Origin: Alphaproteobacteria bacterium
GTDB lineage: Bacteria; Pseudomonadota; Alphaproteobacteria; UBA828
Length of the DNA: 64,000 nucleotides
NCBI GenBank assembly: GCA_022826665.1
Contig: JAJDUK010000103.1
Span: 62,001-126,000, forward strand
Direction: 5' to 3'
A model generated the notes under the pieces. It saw only the letters and a list, made by a program, of their open reading frames with translations. It made no database searches and was not told where the DNA came from. A program made the translations under genes and the position numbers. Positions 25,648 to 35,166 of the stretch are shown piece after piece; positions within the stretch are counted from its first letter, which is position 1, and each line of letters starts with the position of its first letter.

Positions 25648-26181
25648 TCATCCCGCGCCGAACTCCCGCGTCTGTTCCTCGTCCTCGGGCGGCCCGCCGA
25701 CGAGCAGCCGCACCGCCCTGGCCACGAGCTGCAGCGTGAGCAGCGCCGCCCCGAAGGCCATCGCGGCCTGCGGGTAGACCAGCGGCGTCTCGTCGATGGT
25801 GGCGGAGGTGCTGCCGCTAACCCATGACCGTGCAGCGAAGGCGGTGAGTGCCCATGCGAGGAACCCGGCGATCATGGTGCCGACCACGGTGGCCGCGAGG
25901 TCGAGCCAGTGTGCCGCCCTCGGCGGAACGCTCTGGGAGAGCAGCATCACCCTGACGTGGCCGCCCGTTCGCAATGCGAACGCCGCGCCGAGCAGGATCG
26001 AGACGGCGAAGAAGTAGGCCGCGTACTCCCAGGCGAAGGAGAGGCTGATGTTGAGCACCGTGCGGCAGAAGATCTCGGCGAGGATGAGCCCCGCGATCCC
26101 GAGAACTAGGACGGCCGCGACGTAGCCGCAGGCGCGCGACAGCGCGTCGATGCCCGCGAGAACCCGCACCAGAACGGACAC
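25648..26181 (-). CDS. dctQ: TRAP transporter small permease
   Basis: A 177-residue membrane protein with four hydrophobic segments and the EYAAYFFAVSILLGAAFALR segment typical of DctQ. The start is placed at a GTG (VSVLVRVL) at 26181 with GGGGAGG eight bases upstream; a longer in-frame extension is proline- and charge-rich and unlike the family. It lies between the binding-protein and large-permease genes, tightly spaced with the latter. Confidence 0.9.
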   Translation of the reverse strand: MSVLVRVLAGIDALSRACGYVAAVLVLGIAGLILAEIFCRTVLNISLSFAWEYAAYFFAVSILLGAAFALRTGGHVRVMLLSQSVPPRAAHWLDLAATVVGTMIAGFLAWALTAFAARSWVSGSTSATIDETPLVYPQAAMAFGAALLTLQLVARAVRLLVGGPPEDEEQTREFGAG

Positions 26182-26268
26182 GGCGCCGGCCTCCCCTGCC
26201 CGCTCCGGGCTATCCGGACCGGAACCCGGCGCTGGCGACAACCCGCCGGGCACCGGAGCCGCGCCTGG

Positions 26269-27273
26269 CTAGCGCCCGATTTCCTGGAGAAAGCCGTCGA
26301 TGATGGCCTCGCCCTCGTCGCCGAGCTCGGCCAGCGCTTCCGCCAGCATCGGCTCGGTCGCGGCCTGCATGTCGGCCAGCATTTCTGCCGACACTTCCGC
26401 CATCGCCACGCCGCGCTCGTTCAGGATCTTCGACTTGGCCGCGTCCTCCGCCTTGCTGACCTGCCAAAACACCGGTTCAAGCATCCGCGCCGCCGCCTCG
26501 ATGGCGTCCCGCTGGCCCTCGGTCAGCGCGTTCCAGGCATCGAGGTTCACGGAAACCGCGTTCGACGACCAGACGTGGCTCGTCGGATACATGTGCGTGA
26601 GGAACTCCCAGAACTTCCCGTCCACGCCAGAGCTCGCCGATGTCGTGACCGCGTCGATGGTGCCGGCCGCGAGCGACGGCACCACCTCGCCCCAGGGGAG
26701 CTGCACCGAGGTCATGCCGATGCGGTTGAACATCTCCGTCGTCGTGTCGTTGTAGGTGCGGATCTTGATGCCGGCGAGGTCCGCGACCCCCCGCGCCTCC
26801 ACCTTGGTGTAGACGTACTGGCGCGGCCACGGCACGACGTAGAGCACCTTCTGGTTGTAGTCCGCCGCGGCCCGCTCGATGGCCGGGCGGAAGTGCTTGT
26901 GGAAAATCGCGAGCTGATCGAGGTCCTCGATGATGTAGGGCTGCGTCTCCAGCCCCAGAATCTTCCGCTCTCCCACCTGCTGGTTGAGCAGCATTTCGCC
27001 GATGGGCACGAGCCCGTCGCCGACCGCATTCAGCATCTCGGGCCCCTTGAAGCCCAGGGACCCGCCGGGGTGGATATTGATGACGACCTCGCCGCCGGTG
27101 ACCTGCCCCACCACCTTGGCGAAGGTCTTGGCGTTCTCGACGTGGAAGTTGCCGTCGGGCCACGCGAGCGGCAGGTCCCACTCGGTCTCGGCGACGGCGG
27201 TCGCGGTCAGCGAGATTGAGAGCAGCGCCGCGGAAGCAAGGGCGACGACTGCACGTTTCGCTGCATGCGCCAT
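26269..27273 (-). CDS. dctP: TRAP transporter substrate-binding protein
   Basis: A 334-residue periplasmic DctP-family protein. It has a Sec signal (MAHAAKRAVVALASAALLS, cleavage near AVAE) followed by WPDGNFHVENAKTFA and the ligand-contact region IKIRTYNDTTTEMF, where the arginine commonly binds a carboxylate. The start at 27273 has GAAGAGG upstream; the open frame extends further without similarity. It is the first gene of the leftward dctP-dctQ-dctM operon. A conserved arginine favours an organic acid ligand, but which one is unclear. Confidence 0.92.
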   Translation of the reverse strand: MAHAAKRAVVALASAALLSISLTATAVAETEWDLPLAWPDGNFHVENAKTFAKVVGQVTGGEVVINIHPGGSLGFKGPEMLNAVGDGLVPIGEMLLNQQVGERKILGLETQPYIIEDLDQLAIFHKHFRPAIERAAADYNQKVLYVVPWPRQYVYTKVEARGVADLAGIKIRTYNDTTTEMFNRIGMTSVQLPWGEVVPSLAAGTIDAVTTSASSGVDGKFWEFLTHMYPTSHVWSSNAVSVNLDAWNALTEGQRDAIEAAARMLEPVFWQVSKAEDAAKSKILNERGVAMAEVSAEMLADMQAATEPMLAEALAELGDEGEAIIDGFLQEIGR

Positions 27274-27368
27274 GGTTCGATACCTCTTCGTCGGTTCCGG
27301 TTCCCTGCCAGTCCGGAGAAGCGAGCGCTGAACACGCGTCGAAACGTGAGCGCGCCTTCTCGAATCTA

Positions 27369-27405
27369 TCAACGGCCCCGCAGCTCCGCCAGCAGCGGCC
27401 GTTGA
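27369..27405 (-). terminator. Nine-base inverted repeat between mgtE and dctP
   Basis: TCAACGGCC at 27369-27377 pairs perfectly with GGCCGTTGA at 27397-27405, with a 19-base loop, just after the mgtE stop in its direction of transcription. There is no T-run, so it may be a Rho-assisted terminator, an attenuator ahead of the TRAP operon, or a protein-binding site. Confidence 0.35.
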
Positions 27406-27411
27406 GCCGCC

Positions 27412-28818
27412 CTACACCAGCAGCATCCCCGCGAGGCCGAGGAAGGCGAGGAAGCCGATCACGTCCGTGATTGTGGTGAGCACAACGCCGGCCGCCGTCG
27501 CCGGGTCGATCTTCAGCCGCCACAGCGCCACCGGAATCACCAGGCCGAACAGACCGGCCACCAGCATGTTGATGATCATCGCCGCGGCGATCACGATGCC
27601 GAGCGCGATGTTGTCGTACCAGGCGGCGGCCGCGACACCGATCAGGACCGCGAAGACCACGCCGTTGAAGCCTCCGACCAGCACCTCCTTCCACAGCACC
27701 CTGAGAAAGTTGGCCGTCGTCAGGTCCTTGGTGGCGATGGCGCGCACCGCGACGGCCATAGTCTGGGTGCCGGCGTTGCCGCCCATGGAGGCGACGATGG
27801 GCATGAGCACCGCGAGCGCCACCATCTGATCGATGGTCCCGTCGAACTGGTAAATCACCAGGGACGCCAGAATCGCGGTGCCGAGATTGACCAGCAGCCA
27901 GGTGAAGCGCCCGGTGGCCGTGCGCAGCGCGGCGCGGTAGATGTCCGGCTCCCGCACGCCGCTGAGGCGCAGGATGTCCTCCTCCGCCTCCTCCTGAATC
28001 ACGTCGACCACGTCGTCCACGGTGATCACGCCGATCAGGCGCCCGGATTCGCCAACCACCGGCGCCGAGACGAGATCGTACTGGTCGAAGACGTGACCCA
28101 CCTCCTCCTGATCGGTCTCGGCAGGAATCGCCCTGACATCCGTCGCCATGATGGTGCGCAGCCTCACCGGGCGCCGGGTGCGGAGCAGCCTGTGCAGCGG
28201 AATTCGCCCGATCGGCCGGTACTGCGGGTCGATGACGTAGATCTCGTAGAAGTCGTCCGGCATGTCGCCGCCGGTCTCGCGCATGTGGTCTATGGTCTGA
28301 CCCACGGTCCAGAAGGCCGGCAGCGCGACCAGCTCGCGTTGCATCAGGCGGCCGGCGCTATCCTCGGGATAGGTCAGACTTTCCGCGACGCCGGCCCGCT
28401 CCTCGCTCGAGATCGCGTCGAGAATCTCCTTGCGCTGCGGGTCGTCGAGATCCTCGAGCACGGCGACGGCGTCGTCGCTCTCCATGTCCGCGATGGCCTC
28501 GGCTGCGCGCTCCGCTCCGATCTCGCCGATCAGCTCCTCGCGGATGTCGTCCTCGACATGGGGGAGCACGTCGCCGCTCAGCACGTCGTGGGCGACAGTG
28601 ACAAGGCGGCGGCGCTCTCCAACGCTGAACCGCTCGATCAGATCGGCGATGTCGGCTTCGTGCAGCGGCGCGACCAGGGCACGGACGCGGTCACCGTCCG
28701 ACTCCGCGAGCGCCGCGCGCACGGCGCTGACGAGCTCGGTGGTGAGGCCGTAGAGCCCTTCCCGCCCGCCTGGCTCGGGCGCCGTGCCTGCTTCCGGCGG
28801 CAAGTCGGACTGTGCCAC
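27412..28818 (-). CDS. mgtE: Magnesium transporter
   Basis: A 468-residue MgtE channel. Domains in order: acidic N-terminal domain (to about residue 130), two CBS domains (about 140-265, including TIMATDVRAIP and GVITVDDVVDVIQEE) that sense cytosolic magnesium, and five membrane segments with MPIVASMGGNAGTQTM, a hallmark pore sequence. The start is a GTG at 28818 with GGAGAGG upstream, 11 bases after the maeB stop; a longer frame upstream is a misreading of maeB. Likely co-transcribed with maeB. Confidence 0.95.
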   Translation of the reverse strand: MAQSDLPPEAGTAPEPGGREGLYGLTTELVSAVRAALAESDGDRVRALVAPLHEADIADLIERFSVGERRRLVTVAHDVLSGDVLPHVEDDIREELIGEIGAERAAEAIADMESDDAVAVLEDLDDPQRKEILDAISSEERAGVAESLTYPEDSAGRLMQRELVALPAFWTVGQTIDHMRETGGDMPDDFYEIYVIDPQYRPIGRIPLHRLLRTRRPVRLRTIMATDVRAIPAETDQEEVGHVFDQYDLVSAPVVGESGRLIGVITVDDVVDVIQEEAEEDILRLSGVREPDIYRAALRTATGRFTWLLVNLGTAILASLVIYQFDGTIDQMVALAVLMPIVASMGGNAGTQTMAVAVRAIATKDLTTANFLRVLWKEVLVGGFNGVVFAVLIGVAAAAWYDNIALGIVIAAAMIINMLVAGLFGLVIPVALWRLKIDPATAAGVVLTTITDVIGFLAFLGLAGMLLV

Positions 28819-28829
28819 CGGAACCTCTC

Positions 28830-31136
28830 CTAACTTGCCGCGTTGGCGGCGATCGTGCTGTCGCCCTCCTCCGCCCGGCTCTGCGCCTCGACGGCGGCAA
28901 CGGCGGTCATGTTGAACACGCCGCGGGTGGTTGCGGAGCCATGCAACACGTAGGCCGGCGCAGCGAGCCCGAGCAGGATCGGGCCGACCGAGATGCCGTC
29001 GGCGAGAACCTTGAGCATGCCGTAAGCGATGTTGGCCGTGGTCAGGTCGGGCAGGATCAGCGTGTTCGCCTGACCCTTTAGCCGTGAGTTGGGAAACCTC
29101 TCCGCGCGGATCGTCTCGTCGAGCGCGGCATCGGCGTTCATCTCGCCCTCGGCCTCCAGCTCGGGTGTGTGCTGGTGCAGCAGATGAAGCGCTTCCCGCA
29201 TCTTCACCGACGATGCGAGGTCGTTGCTGCCGAAGTTGGAGGCGGAAAGCAGCGCGATCTTCGGCGTCATGCCGAAGCGCCGCACCTGCTTGGCCGTCAG
29301 CACGGCCGATTGGCATATTTGCGACGGGCTCGGATCCTCCATGATATCGGTATCGGCGATGAAGAAGATGCCCTTGGTCAGGATCAGAACCCGCAGCGCC
29401 GCCGCCGAGTCGACGCCGGGCCGGAGCCCGATAACGTCGAGCACGTAGTTGAGCTCAGGCCGGAAGCGAGGAGCCGGGCCGGCCAGCAGCGCGTCGGCGT
29501 CGCCGCAGCGCACCATCATCGATGCGATCACGGTGGGCTGGTTGCGGAGCGTCGTGCGCGCTGCCGAAGGTGCGACCCCGCGCCGCCCCATCAGCTCGTG
29601 ATAGAGCCGCCAATAGGTGTCGTACTTCTCGTAGTCCGCCGGATTGATCACGTCGACGTTGGTGCCGGGCTCGAGCCGGAGCGAGAGCCGGTCGATCCGC
29701 TCCTCGATGCGCGACGGCCGCCCGATCAGAATCGGCCGCGCAATGTCCTCGTCGATCGCCTGCTGGGCAGCGCGCAGCACGCGTTCATTCTCGCCGGCGG
29801 CGTAGACCACCCGCTTGGGGTCCTTCTTGGCCTGGTCGATCACCACCTTCATCAGGTAGCCGGTGCGGAACACGAGGCCCGCGAGCTCCTGGCGGTAGGC
29901 CGCGAGGTCGGCGATCGGCCGGGCAGCGACACCGCTCTGCATCGCGGCCTCGGCCACCGCGGCCGGCACGGTCTCGATCAGGCGCGGATCGAAGGGCTTG
30001 GGGATGATGTAGTCGGGGCCGAATTTCTGGGACTGGTCGCCGTAGGCCGCGGCCACGACATCGGAGGACTCGGCGGTCGCGAGGTCGGCAATGGCGCGAA
30101 CGCAGGCGAGCTTCATCGCCGTGTTGATCTCGGTCGCCCCGCAGTCGAGCGCGCCCCGGAAGATGAACGGGAAGCAGAGCACGTTGTTGACCTGGTTCGG
30201 ATAGTCGGAGCGTCCGGTCGCGATGATCGCGTCGGGCCGTACCGCGAGCGCGTCCTCCGGCATGATCTCCGGCGTCGGGTTCGCGAGCGCGAGGATGATG
30301 GGTTTGGAGCCCATGCTCCGCACCATCGCCTGGGTCATGGTGCCGGGGCCGGAGAGGCCGAGAAAGATGTCGGCACTCGCGATCGCGTCGTCGAGCGTGC
30401 GCGCATCCGTGTCCAGCGCGTAGCGCGTCTTCTGCTCGTTCAAATCTGTCCGGCCCGTGTGAACCACGCCCTTGCTGTCGCACACCGCGATGTTGGCGCG
30501 CGCGACGCCGAGCTCCTGCAGGAGGTCGAGGCAGGCGATCGCCGCGGCGCCCGCGCCCGAGCACACCACCCGCGCCGCGTCCGGCGTCTTGCCGACGATG
30601 CGGAGCGCGTTCAGCGCGGCGGCGGCGACGCAGATCGCGGTGCCGTGCTGATCGTCGTGGAACACCGGGATGTTGAGCAGCTCCTTGAGGCGGCGCTCGA
30701 TCTCGAAGCACTCGGGCGCCTTGATGTCCTCCAGGTTGATCGCGCCGAAGGTCGGCTCCAGGCGAGCGACGGTCTCCACCAGCGCGTCCACGTCGCCTTC
30801 GTCGACCTCGATGTCGAACACGTCGATGTTGGCGAACTTCTTGAAGAGGACTGCCTTGCCTTCCATCACCGGCTTGGAGGCAAGCGCACCGATGGCGCCG
30901 AGGCCCAGCACAGCGCTGCCGTTGCTGATCACCGCGACCAGGTTGGCCCGCGCGGTGTAGTCCCAGACCCGCGCCGGGTCTTCGGCGATTTCCAGGCAGG
31001 GCGCGGCCACGCCGGGGCTGTAGGCAAGGGCGAGGTCGCGCTGCGTGCCCATGCGCTTGGTGGCGTGGATGCCGAGCTTGCCCGGCTTGGGCTCGCGGTG
31101 ATAGTCGAGCGCCGCTTGGCGCAGGTCCTCCGCCAT
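28830..31136 (-). CDS. maeB: NADP-type malic enzyme with phosphotransacetylase-like domain
   Basis: A 768-residue bifunctional-architecture malic enzyme. Residues 1 to about 430 are the malic enzyme ([35 protein letters not shown] and the nucleotide fold [12 protein letters not shown]). Residues from about 440 on resemble phosphotransacetylase, which in this class is thought to be regulatory and to respond to acetyl-CoA. It decarboxylates malate to pyruvate with NADPH formation. The start at 31136 has GAGGGGACAGG upstream. Its product supply fits the organic-acid uptake encoded just downstream, though that link is inferred. Confidence 0.95.
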   Translation of the reverse strand: MAEDLRQAALDYHREPKPGKLGIHATKRMGTQRDLALAYSPGVAAPCLEIAEDPARVWDYTARANLVAVISNGSAVLGLGAIGALASKPVMEGKAVLFKKFANIDVFDIEVDEGDVDALVETVARLEPTFGAINLEDIKAPECFEIERRLKELLNIPVFHDDQHGTAICVAAAALNALRIVGKTPDAARVVCSGAGAAAIACLDLLQELGVARANIAVCDSKGVVHTGRTDLNEQKTRYALDTDARTLDDAIASADIFLGLSGPGTMTQAMVRSMGSKPIILALANPTPEIMPEDALAVRPDAIIATGRSDYPNQVNNVLCFPFIFRGALDCGATEINTAMKLACVRAIADLATAESSDVVAAAYGDQSQKFGPDYIIPKPFDPRLIETVPAAVAEAAMQSGVAARPIADLAAYRQELAGLVFRTGYLMKVVIDQAKKDPKRVVYAAGENERVLRAAQQAIDEDIARPILIGRPSRIEERIDRLSLRLEPGTNVDVINPADYEKYDTYWRLYHELMGRRGVAPSAARTTLRNQPTVIASMMVRCGDADALLAGPAPRFRPELNYVLDVIGLRPGVDSAAALRVLILTKGIFFIADTDIMEDPSPSQICQSAVLTAKQVRRFGMTPKIALLSASNFGSNDLASSVKMREALHLLHQHTPELEAEGEMNADAALDETIRAERFPNSRLKGQANTLILPDLTTANIAYGMLKVLADGISVGPILLGLAAPAYVLHGSATTRGVFNMTAVAAVEAQSRAEEGDSTIAANAAS

Positions 31137-31308
31137 GCCCTGTCCCCTCGCCTGTCTGGCCGCGTCGCGGCCGCGCGAATTTGGTCTCAACGCCCCCGGA
31201 TAGCAAACAGAATCGCGCGAACCCGAGACAACCGCGCGTTATTTTGCAGCGCTAGCGGTGTAGTATCGGCCGCTCACGGCGCGCGAGGCTGACAAAGGGG
31301 AGGCGGTC

Positions 31309-32154
31309 ATGGCGTTCGCGGAGGTCAACGGCGTCAAGCTCTGGTACGAGACGACGGGGGAAGGCACGCCCGTGGTTCACATCCACGGTGCGGGCTTCGG
31401 CCACTTCAACTTCGCCACCGCGACTCCGATCGCGTCGAAATACTTCCGCTGCATCGATTTCGACATGCGCGGCTACGGGCAGTCCGACAAGCCCATCCAG
31501 CCCTACGACATGGAGGTCTGGGCCGACGACGTGGCCGGGCTCATGGACGCGCTGAAGATCGAGCGCGCCCACATTCACGGCACCTCCATGGGCGGGATGA
31601 TCGCCCAGGTCTTCGGCGCCAAGTACGCCGACCGGACCGACCGGCTCGTCATCAACTGCTCGGCCGCGAAGCTCGATCTCGCCGGCCGCCTCACCTTCCA
31701 GAACTGGATCGACATCTCCGAGGCCTACGGCTGCGGCAGCCGTACCCTGGCCGAGCTGATCGCGGTCCAGGCGCTTTCGCGCAAGTTCCTCGACGGGCCG
31801 AACGGCCCCGGTGCCGTCGACATGATCCAGGACATCCTGGAGCGCTCGAACCGCCGGGAGGTCTACCAGCGGGCCTGCCGCGCGATGATGGAGATGGACC
31901 TCCGGCCCTACGCCGCGCAGATCAAGGCGCCGACGCTGGTGATCGGCGGCGACGAGGACATCATGACGCCGTGGGAGGTGGGCGAGACCGGCGCCGGCCA
32001 GACCTGGCTCGCCGAGAACATCCCGAACGCCGTCAAGTACGTGGTCCGGGGCTCGAACCACTCGACGCTGTTCGACGGCACCGAGGAGAACATGCGGGTG
32101 GTGGTGAACTTCCTCAGCGCCCGCAACGACCTCCTCGCTCCCCTGCAGGACTGA
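31309..32154 (+). CDS. Alpha/beta hydrolase
   Basis: A 281-residue alpha/beta-hydrolase protein beginning MAFAEVNGVKLWYET. The nucleophile elbow is GTSMGG (Ser93), the oxyanion segment is VVHIHGAGFG, and the late His lies in GSNHSTLF; GDEDIMTPWE supplies the likely acid. GGGGAGG precedes the ATG. It belongs near enol-lactone and C-C-bond hydrolases by general appearance, but no substrate is certain. It converges on the isochorismatase-like gene with 15 bases between stops, and reads divergently from maeB. Confidence 0.88.
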   Translation: MAFAEVNGVKLWYETTGEGTPVVHIHGAGFGHFNFATATPIASKYFRCIDFDMRGYGQSDKPIQPYDMEVWADDVAGLMDALKIERAHIHGTSMGGMIAQVFGAKYADRTDRLVINCSAAKLDLAGRLTFQNWIDISEAYGCGSRTLAELIAVQALSRKFLDGPNGPGAVDMIQDILERSNRREVYQRACRAMMEMDLRPYAAQIKAPTLVIGGDEDIMTPWEVGETGAGQTWLAENIPNAVKYVVRGSNHSTLFDGTEENMRVVVNFLSARNDLLAPLQD

Positions 32155-32169
32155 CCCGCCAGCGGTGCC

Positions 32170-32781
32170 TCAGCCCCCCAGCGCTGCCGCCGCCTCGGCG
32201 CAGGTAACGCGTTCGGCGATGTTCTCCAGCGCGTAGTTGAGGCCGGCGTTGTGCCACTCGTCGTTGATGGTGGAGGTGCCGTCGGTGAGCACGACGGCAC
32301 GGTAGCCGGCGTCGGCGCCGTGGCGCGCGGTGTGCTCGACCGAGAAGTTGGTCCACGCGCCGGAGATCACGATGGTGTCCACGCCGAGCCCCTTGAGGAT
32401 GGTCTCGAGGGGCGTGTCGTGGAACGCGTTCATGCGCATCTTCTCAACCACCAGATCGCCTGACTGCGGCTCAAGCCCCGCCACAGCTGCAGCACCCCAG
32501 CTGCCGCGCACCATCGCCTTCGCCTCGGCGATGCCCTGGAAGAGCGGCGCGTTCAGCTTCAGGCCCGGCGCGCCTTCCTCCACGATGTAGTGCACGTGGA
32601 TCACCGCCATGTCGGCCTTGCGCGCGGCTGCGGCGAGGGACTTCACGTTCTCCATCACGTTCTGCGACTGCGCGTGCGCCGGGGCGCCGGAATCAGCGAA
32701 GGCGCCGCCCTCCGCGATGACGTCGTTCTGCAGGTCCTGGATGATCAGCGCGCTGCGCGCAGGGTCCAATTCGAAGGCCAT
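32170..32781 (-). CDS. Isochorismatase-family protein with Ser in place of the catalytic Cys
   Basis: A 203-residue isochorismatase-fold protein. The catalytic Asp (IIQDLQNDV) and Lys (VVEKMRMNAF) are present. The usual nucleophile motif TNxCVExTAR reads TNFSVEHTAR, so Ser147 stands where cysteine is expected. Family members hydrolyse amides or carbamoyl groups (nicotinamidase, RutB, N-carbamoylsarcosine amidase) or vinyl ethers. True isochorismatases also lack the cysteine, so a different chemistry or an inactive protein is possible. It is followed on the same strand, upstream in transcription, by SMP-30, RidA and amidohydrolase genes. Confidence 0.88.
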   Translation of the reverse strand: MAFELDPARSALIIQDLQNDVIAEGGAFADSGAPAHAQSQNVMENVKSLAAAARKADMAVIHVHYIVEEGAPGLKLNAPLFQGIAEAKAMVRGSWGAAAVAGLEPQSGDLVVEKMRMNAFHDTPLETILKGLGVDTIVISGAWTNFSVEHTARHGADAGYRAVVLTDGTSTINDEWHNAGLNYALENIAERVTCAEAAAALGG

Positions 32782-32791
32782 GGGTCCACTC

Positions 32792-33688
32792 CTACATGTA
32801 GGCCAGGCGATTGCCGGCGACCTTGAGCGCGATCCGGTAGACCGATGTCGAGCAGGTGCAATAGAGCTCGTTCCACCCGGTGCCGCCCCAGTTGAGGTTG
32901 GCCGAGTGCTCCGGCATTCCGATCACGCCGAGGTGCTCGCCGTCCGGCGCGTATACCCAGAAGCCGCGCGGGCCGGTGACGTAGACGTTGCCGTGCTCGT
33001 CGCACTTCATGCCGTCGACCACGCCGTTCTCCAGCACCCCGTCACCGACGTTCTCGGCGAACATGCGCCCGTTGGAGAGCGAGCCGTCCTCGCCCACGTC
33101 GAACACCCGGATGTGCGCGCGGGTCGTGTCGTTGACGTAGAGGATGCTCTCGTCCGGCGAGAAGCAGAGGCCGTTCGGCTGGTCGAAGTCATCGACCTCG
33201 CAGTGGACTTCGCCGTTGGTCGCGACGCGGAAGACCGCCTGGAAGCCCAGCTCCCGCTCTCGCTCTTCGCCGAAGACCGGCATGCGGCCGTACCACGGAT
33301 CGGAGAAGTAGACCGAGCCGTCTGACTTCACCACCACGTCGTTGGGACTGTTCAGCTCCTTGCCGTCGTAATGCGAGGCCAGCACCTGGCGCTCGCCGGA
33401 CGGCGTCTCGCGCGCCAGCACGCTGGTCACATGCTCGCAGATGTAGAGGTTGAGGTCGGCATCCAGCGTCATGCCGTTGCCCTTGTTGTTGGGGTGGCGC
33501 ACGTCGCTGGCACCGTCCGCCGCGCTCCAGCGCCGGCGCGTGTCCGCCGGGATGTCGCTGAAGTAGAGGCATTGCTCGCCGGGGTGCCAGATCGGCCCCT
33601 CGGTGAACATAAAGCCCGTGCAAATCTGGTCGACACTGGCATCCTCGGCCACGAGGTCCAGCAGCCTCGGTGAATTGACCTCGATCAT
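32792..33688 (-). CDS. SMP-30/gluconolactonase-like beta-propeller hydrolase
   Basis: A 298-residue six-bladed propeller of the SMP-30/LRE family, which hydrolyses sugar or other lactones using one divalent metal. Probable metal ligands are Glu in TEGPIWHPG, Asn in LNSPNDVVV and Asp in DEHGNVYVTG or the SPDESILYVND blade. No signal peptide is seen. It lies 10 bases upstream of the isochorismatase-like gene and about 80 bases after RidA, on the same strand, so the set probably forms one transcript. Confidence 0.9.
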   Translation of the reverse strand: MIEVNSPRLLDLVAEDASVDQICTGFMFTEGPIWHPGEQCLYFSDIPADTRRRWSAADGASDVRHPNNKGNGMTLDADLNLYICEHVTSVLARETPSGERQVLASHYDGKELNSPNDVVVKSDGSVYFSDPWYGRMPVFGEERERELGFQAVFRVATNGEVHCEVDDFDQPNGLCFSPDESILYVNDTTRAHIRVFDVGEDGSLSNGRMFAENVGDGVLENGVVDGMKCDEHGNVYVTGPRGFWVYAPDGEHLGVIGMPEHSANLNWGGTGWNELYCTCSTSVYRIALKVAGNRLAYM

Positions 33689-33766
33689 CTTCTCATCTCC
33701 CTTTGCGGCGACGCGCCTCGCTCACGCCCGGCGGCGGCCCGATCCTATCACTTCGTGTCGCCGATG

Positions 33767-34171
33767 CTATGCTGCACCAGCACCGATGATGGCATCGGCA
33801 TCCACCTCGACCAGCATCTCCGGCGAGACCAGGGCCGCCACCTCCACCAGAGTCGAGCACGGGAAGTCGCCCGTGAAGAACTCCCGCCGTGCCTCCAGGA
33901 AGGCCGGGCGGTCGCGCTCCAGGTTCGACAGATAGACCCGCATCCGCACGATGTCGGCCAGGCTGCCACCGGCGGCTTCGAGGTAGTGCCGGATGTTGCG
34001 GAAGATGATGCGCGACTGCTCGCCCGGATCGCCCACCGCGAGCACGTTGAAGTCCACGTCCACCGCCACGAGGCCCGCAATGTAGACCTGGTTGCCGCAG
34101 CGCAGGCAGTTGGACCAGAGACCGGGCGCCGGCTCGGCCACATGGGGCGTCCGCACGCGTTCGATCGCCAT
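33767..34171 (-). CDS. RidA/YjgF/RutC-family protein
   Basis: A 134-residue trimeric-barrel protein of the RidA superfamily. RidA hydrolyses reactive enamine/imine intermediates, and relatives act in pyrimidine or aromatic catabolism. The conserved regions are QVYIAGLVAVD, IFRNIRHYLEAAGGSLADIVRMRVYL and STLVEVAALVSPEMLVEVDA. The arginine-centred site normally near residue 105 is not clearly matched (CSTLVEV), so it may belong to a subgroup without deaminase activity. The start at 34171 has AGGGAAGGAA upstream. Confidence 0.88.
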   Translation of the reverse strand: MAIERVRTPHVAEPAPGLWSNCLRCGNQVYIAGLVAVDVDFNVLAVGDPGEQSRIIFRNIRHYLEAAGGSLADIVRMRVYLSNLERDRPAFLEARREFFTGDFPCSTLVEVAALVSPEMLVEVDADAIIGAGAA

Positions 34172-34221
34172 CGTCGTTCCTTCCCTTCTTGCTCGTCCCC
34201 GCCGGCGGCGGCGCAGCCCGG

Positions 34222-35106
34222 CTAAAGCCGGTATAGCCGCCGCGCGGTTCCGGCGAATATCTGCGCTTGATCCGCCTCGCTCAAGTAGGCCAGCGCCTTT
34301 CGATAGGCGCCGATCAGGCTCGCGTAGTCGGTCCACAGCTTCTCGATCGGGAAGTTGCTGCCCCAGAGGCAACGCTCCGGCCCGAAGAGGTCGACGGTCT
34401 CGCGCACCGTGCGCCCGATATGGGCTTGGTCCACCCGGTGAATAAAGGTGCCGAGGCCAGAGAGCTTGACGGAGACGCTGGGCACGGCGGCGAGTCTTTT
34501 CATGCCCTCGCGCCAGGCCTGCCAGCCCTCGGGCGTGAGGTTCTCCGGCATTCCGCAGTGGGCGAGCACCATCGATACGTCGGGGAACGCTGCGGCGAAG
34601 GCAGCGCCGTCCGCCATCTGCGCGGTAAAGATCTGCAGCTCGAAGACGAGACTGTGATCGGCCAGCAGCCCGACGTTGCGGCGAAGCGCCGCGTCATTCA
34701 TCACCGCAGGACCGTCGGCGAAGCGGTACTGCTCGTGCTCGTGCCAGTGGAGCTGCATGCGGATGCCGCGCAGCAGCGGCGACTGATTCTGCGCCTTGAG
34801 TACGTCCCCAACGTCCGGGTCGCGAAGGTCGGCGTAGCCCACGATGGCGTGAGGGTAGCCGATGCGGTCGGCCTCCGCCTGCACCCACGCCACCTCGTCG
34901 ACCGCCTGTGCGGGTGCCCAGTTGGCTTGCACGTAAATTGACTGCGCGACGCCACTTCCCTCGATGTCGCTCAGATACTCCTCGATGGCATAGTCGCGCC
35001 GGATCGGCTCGTAGGGGCCGAAGATGCGTGGCTGCATCGGCCCCATGAGCCATGGCAGATCGCGCTGGCGCCAGATGTGGTGATGAGCGTCGACGATCCG
35101 GTTCAT
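34222..35106 (-). CDS. Amidohydrolase-family (COG3618-type) metal hydrolase
   Basis: A 294-residue TIM-barrel amidohydrolase similar to L-fuconolactonase and 2-pyrone-4,6-dicarboxylate lactonase. It begins MNRIVDAHHHIW, the metal-binding His-x-His. A further His is in VLAHCGMPEN and the late catalytic acid position reads CLWGSNFPIEK, with Asn where many members have Asp. Such enzymes hydrolyse lactones or decarboxylate. It is the first gene of the leftward set with RidA, SMP-30 and the isochorismatase-like protein, pointing to a lactone- or amide-degrading route. Confidence 0.88.
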   Translation of the reverse strand: MNRIVDAHHHIWRQRDLPWLMGPMQPRIFGPYEPIRRDYAIEEYLSDIEGSGVAQSIYVQANWAPAQAVDEVAWVQAEADRIGYPHAIVGYADLRDPDVGDVLKAQNQSPLLRGIRMQLHWHEHEQYRFADGPAVMNDAALRRNVGLLADHSLVFELQIFTAQMADGAAFAAAFPDVSMVLAHCGMPENLTPEGWQAWREGMKRLAAVPSVSVKLSGLGTFIHRVDQAHIGRTVRETVDLFGPERCLWGSNFPIEKLWTDYASLIGAYRKALAYLSEADQAQIFAGTARRLYRL

Positions 35107-35166
35107 GGTGACCGCATGGTGGCCCGAGACGGCATCCGGCGCCAGGGTTGCCCGTGCGATCTTGCT

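Noticed and set aside
29169-31292. A 707-codon plus-strand frame opposite maeB
   Set aside because: It mirrors maeB codons, has a histidine/arginine/valine-rich composition and no family features.
31200-31308. A possible promoter (TTATTT and TAGTAT) before the alpha/beta hydrolase gene
   Set aside because: The -35 box matches only two of six consensus positions, and the pairing is not better than chance in this gap.
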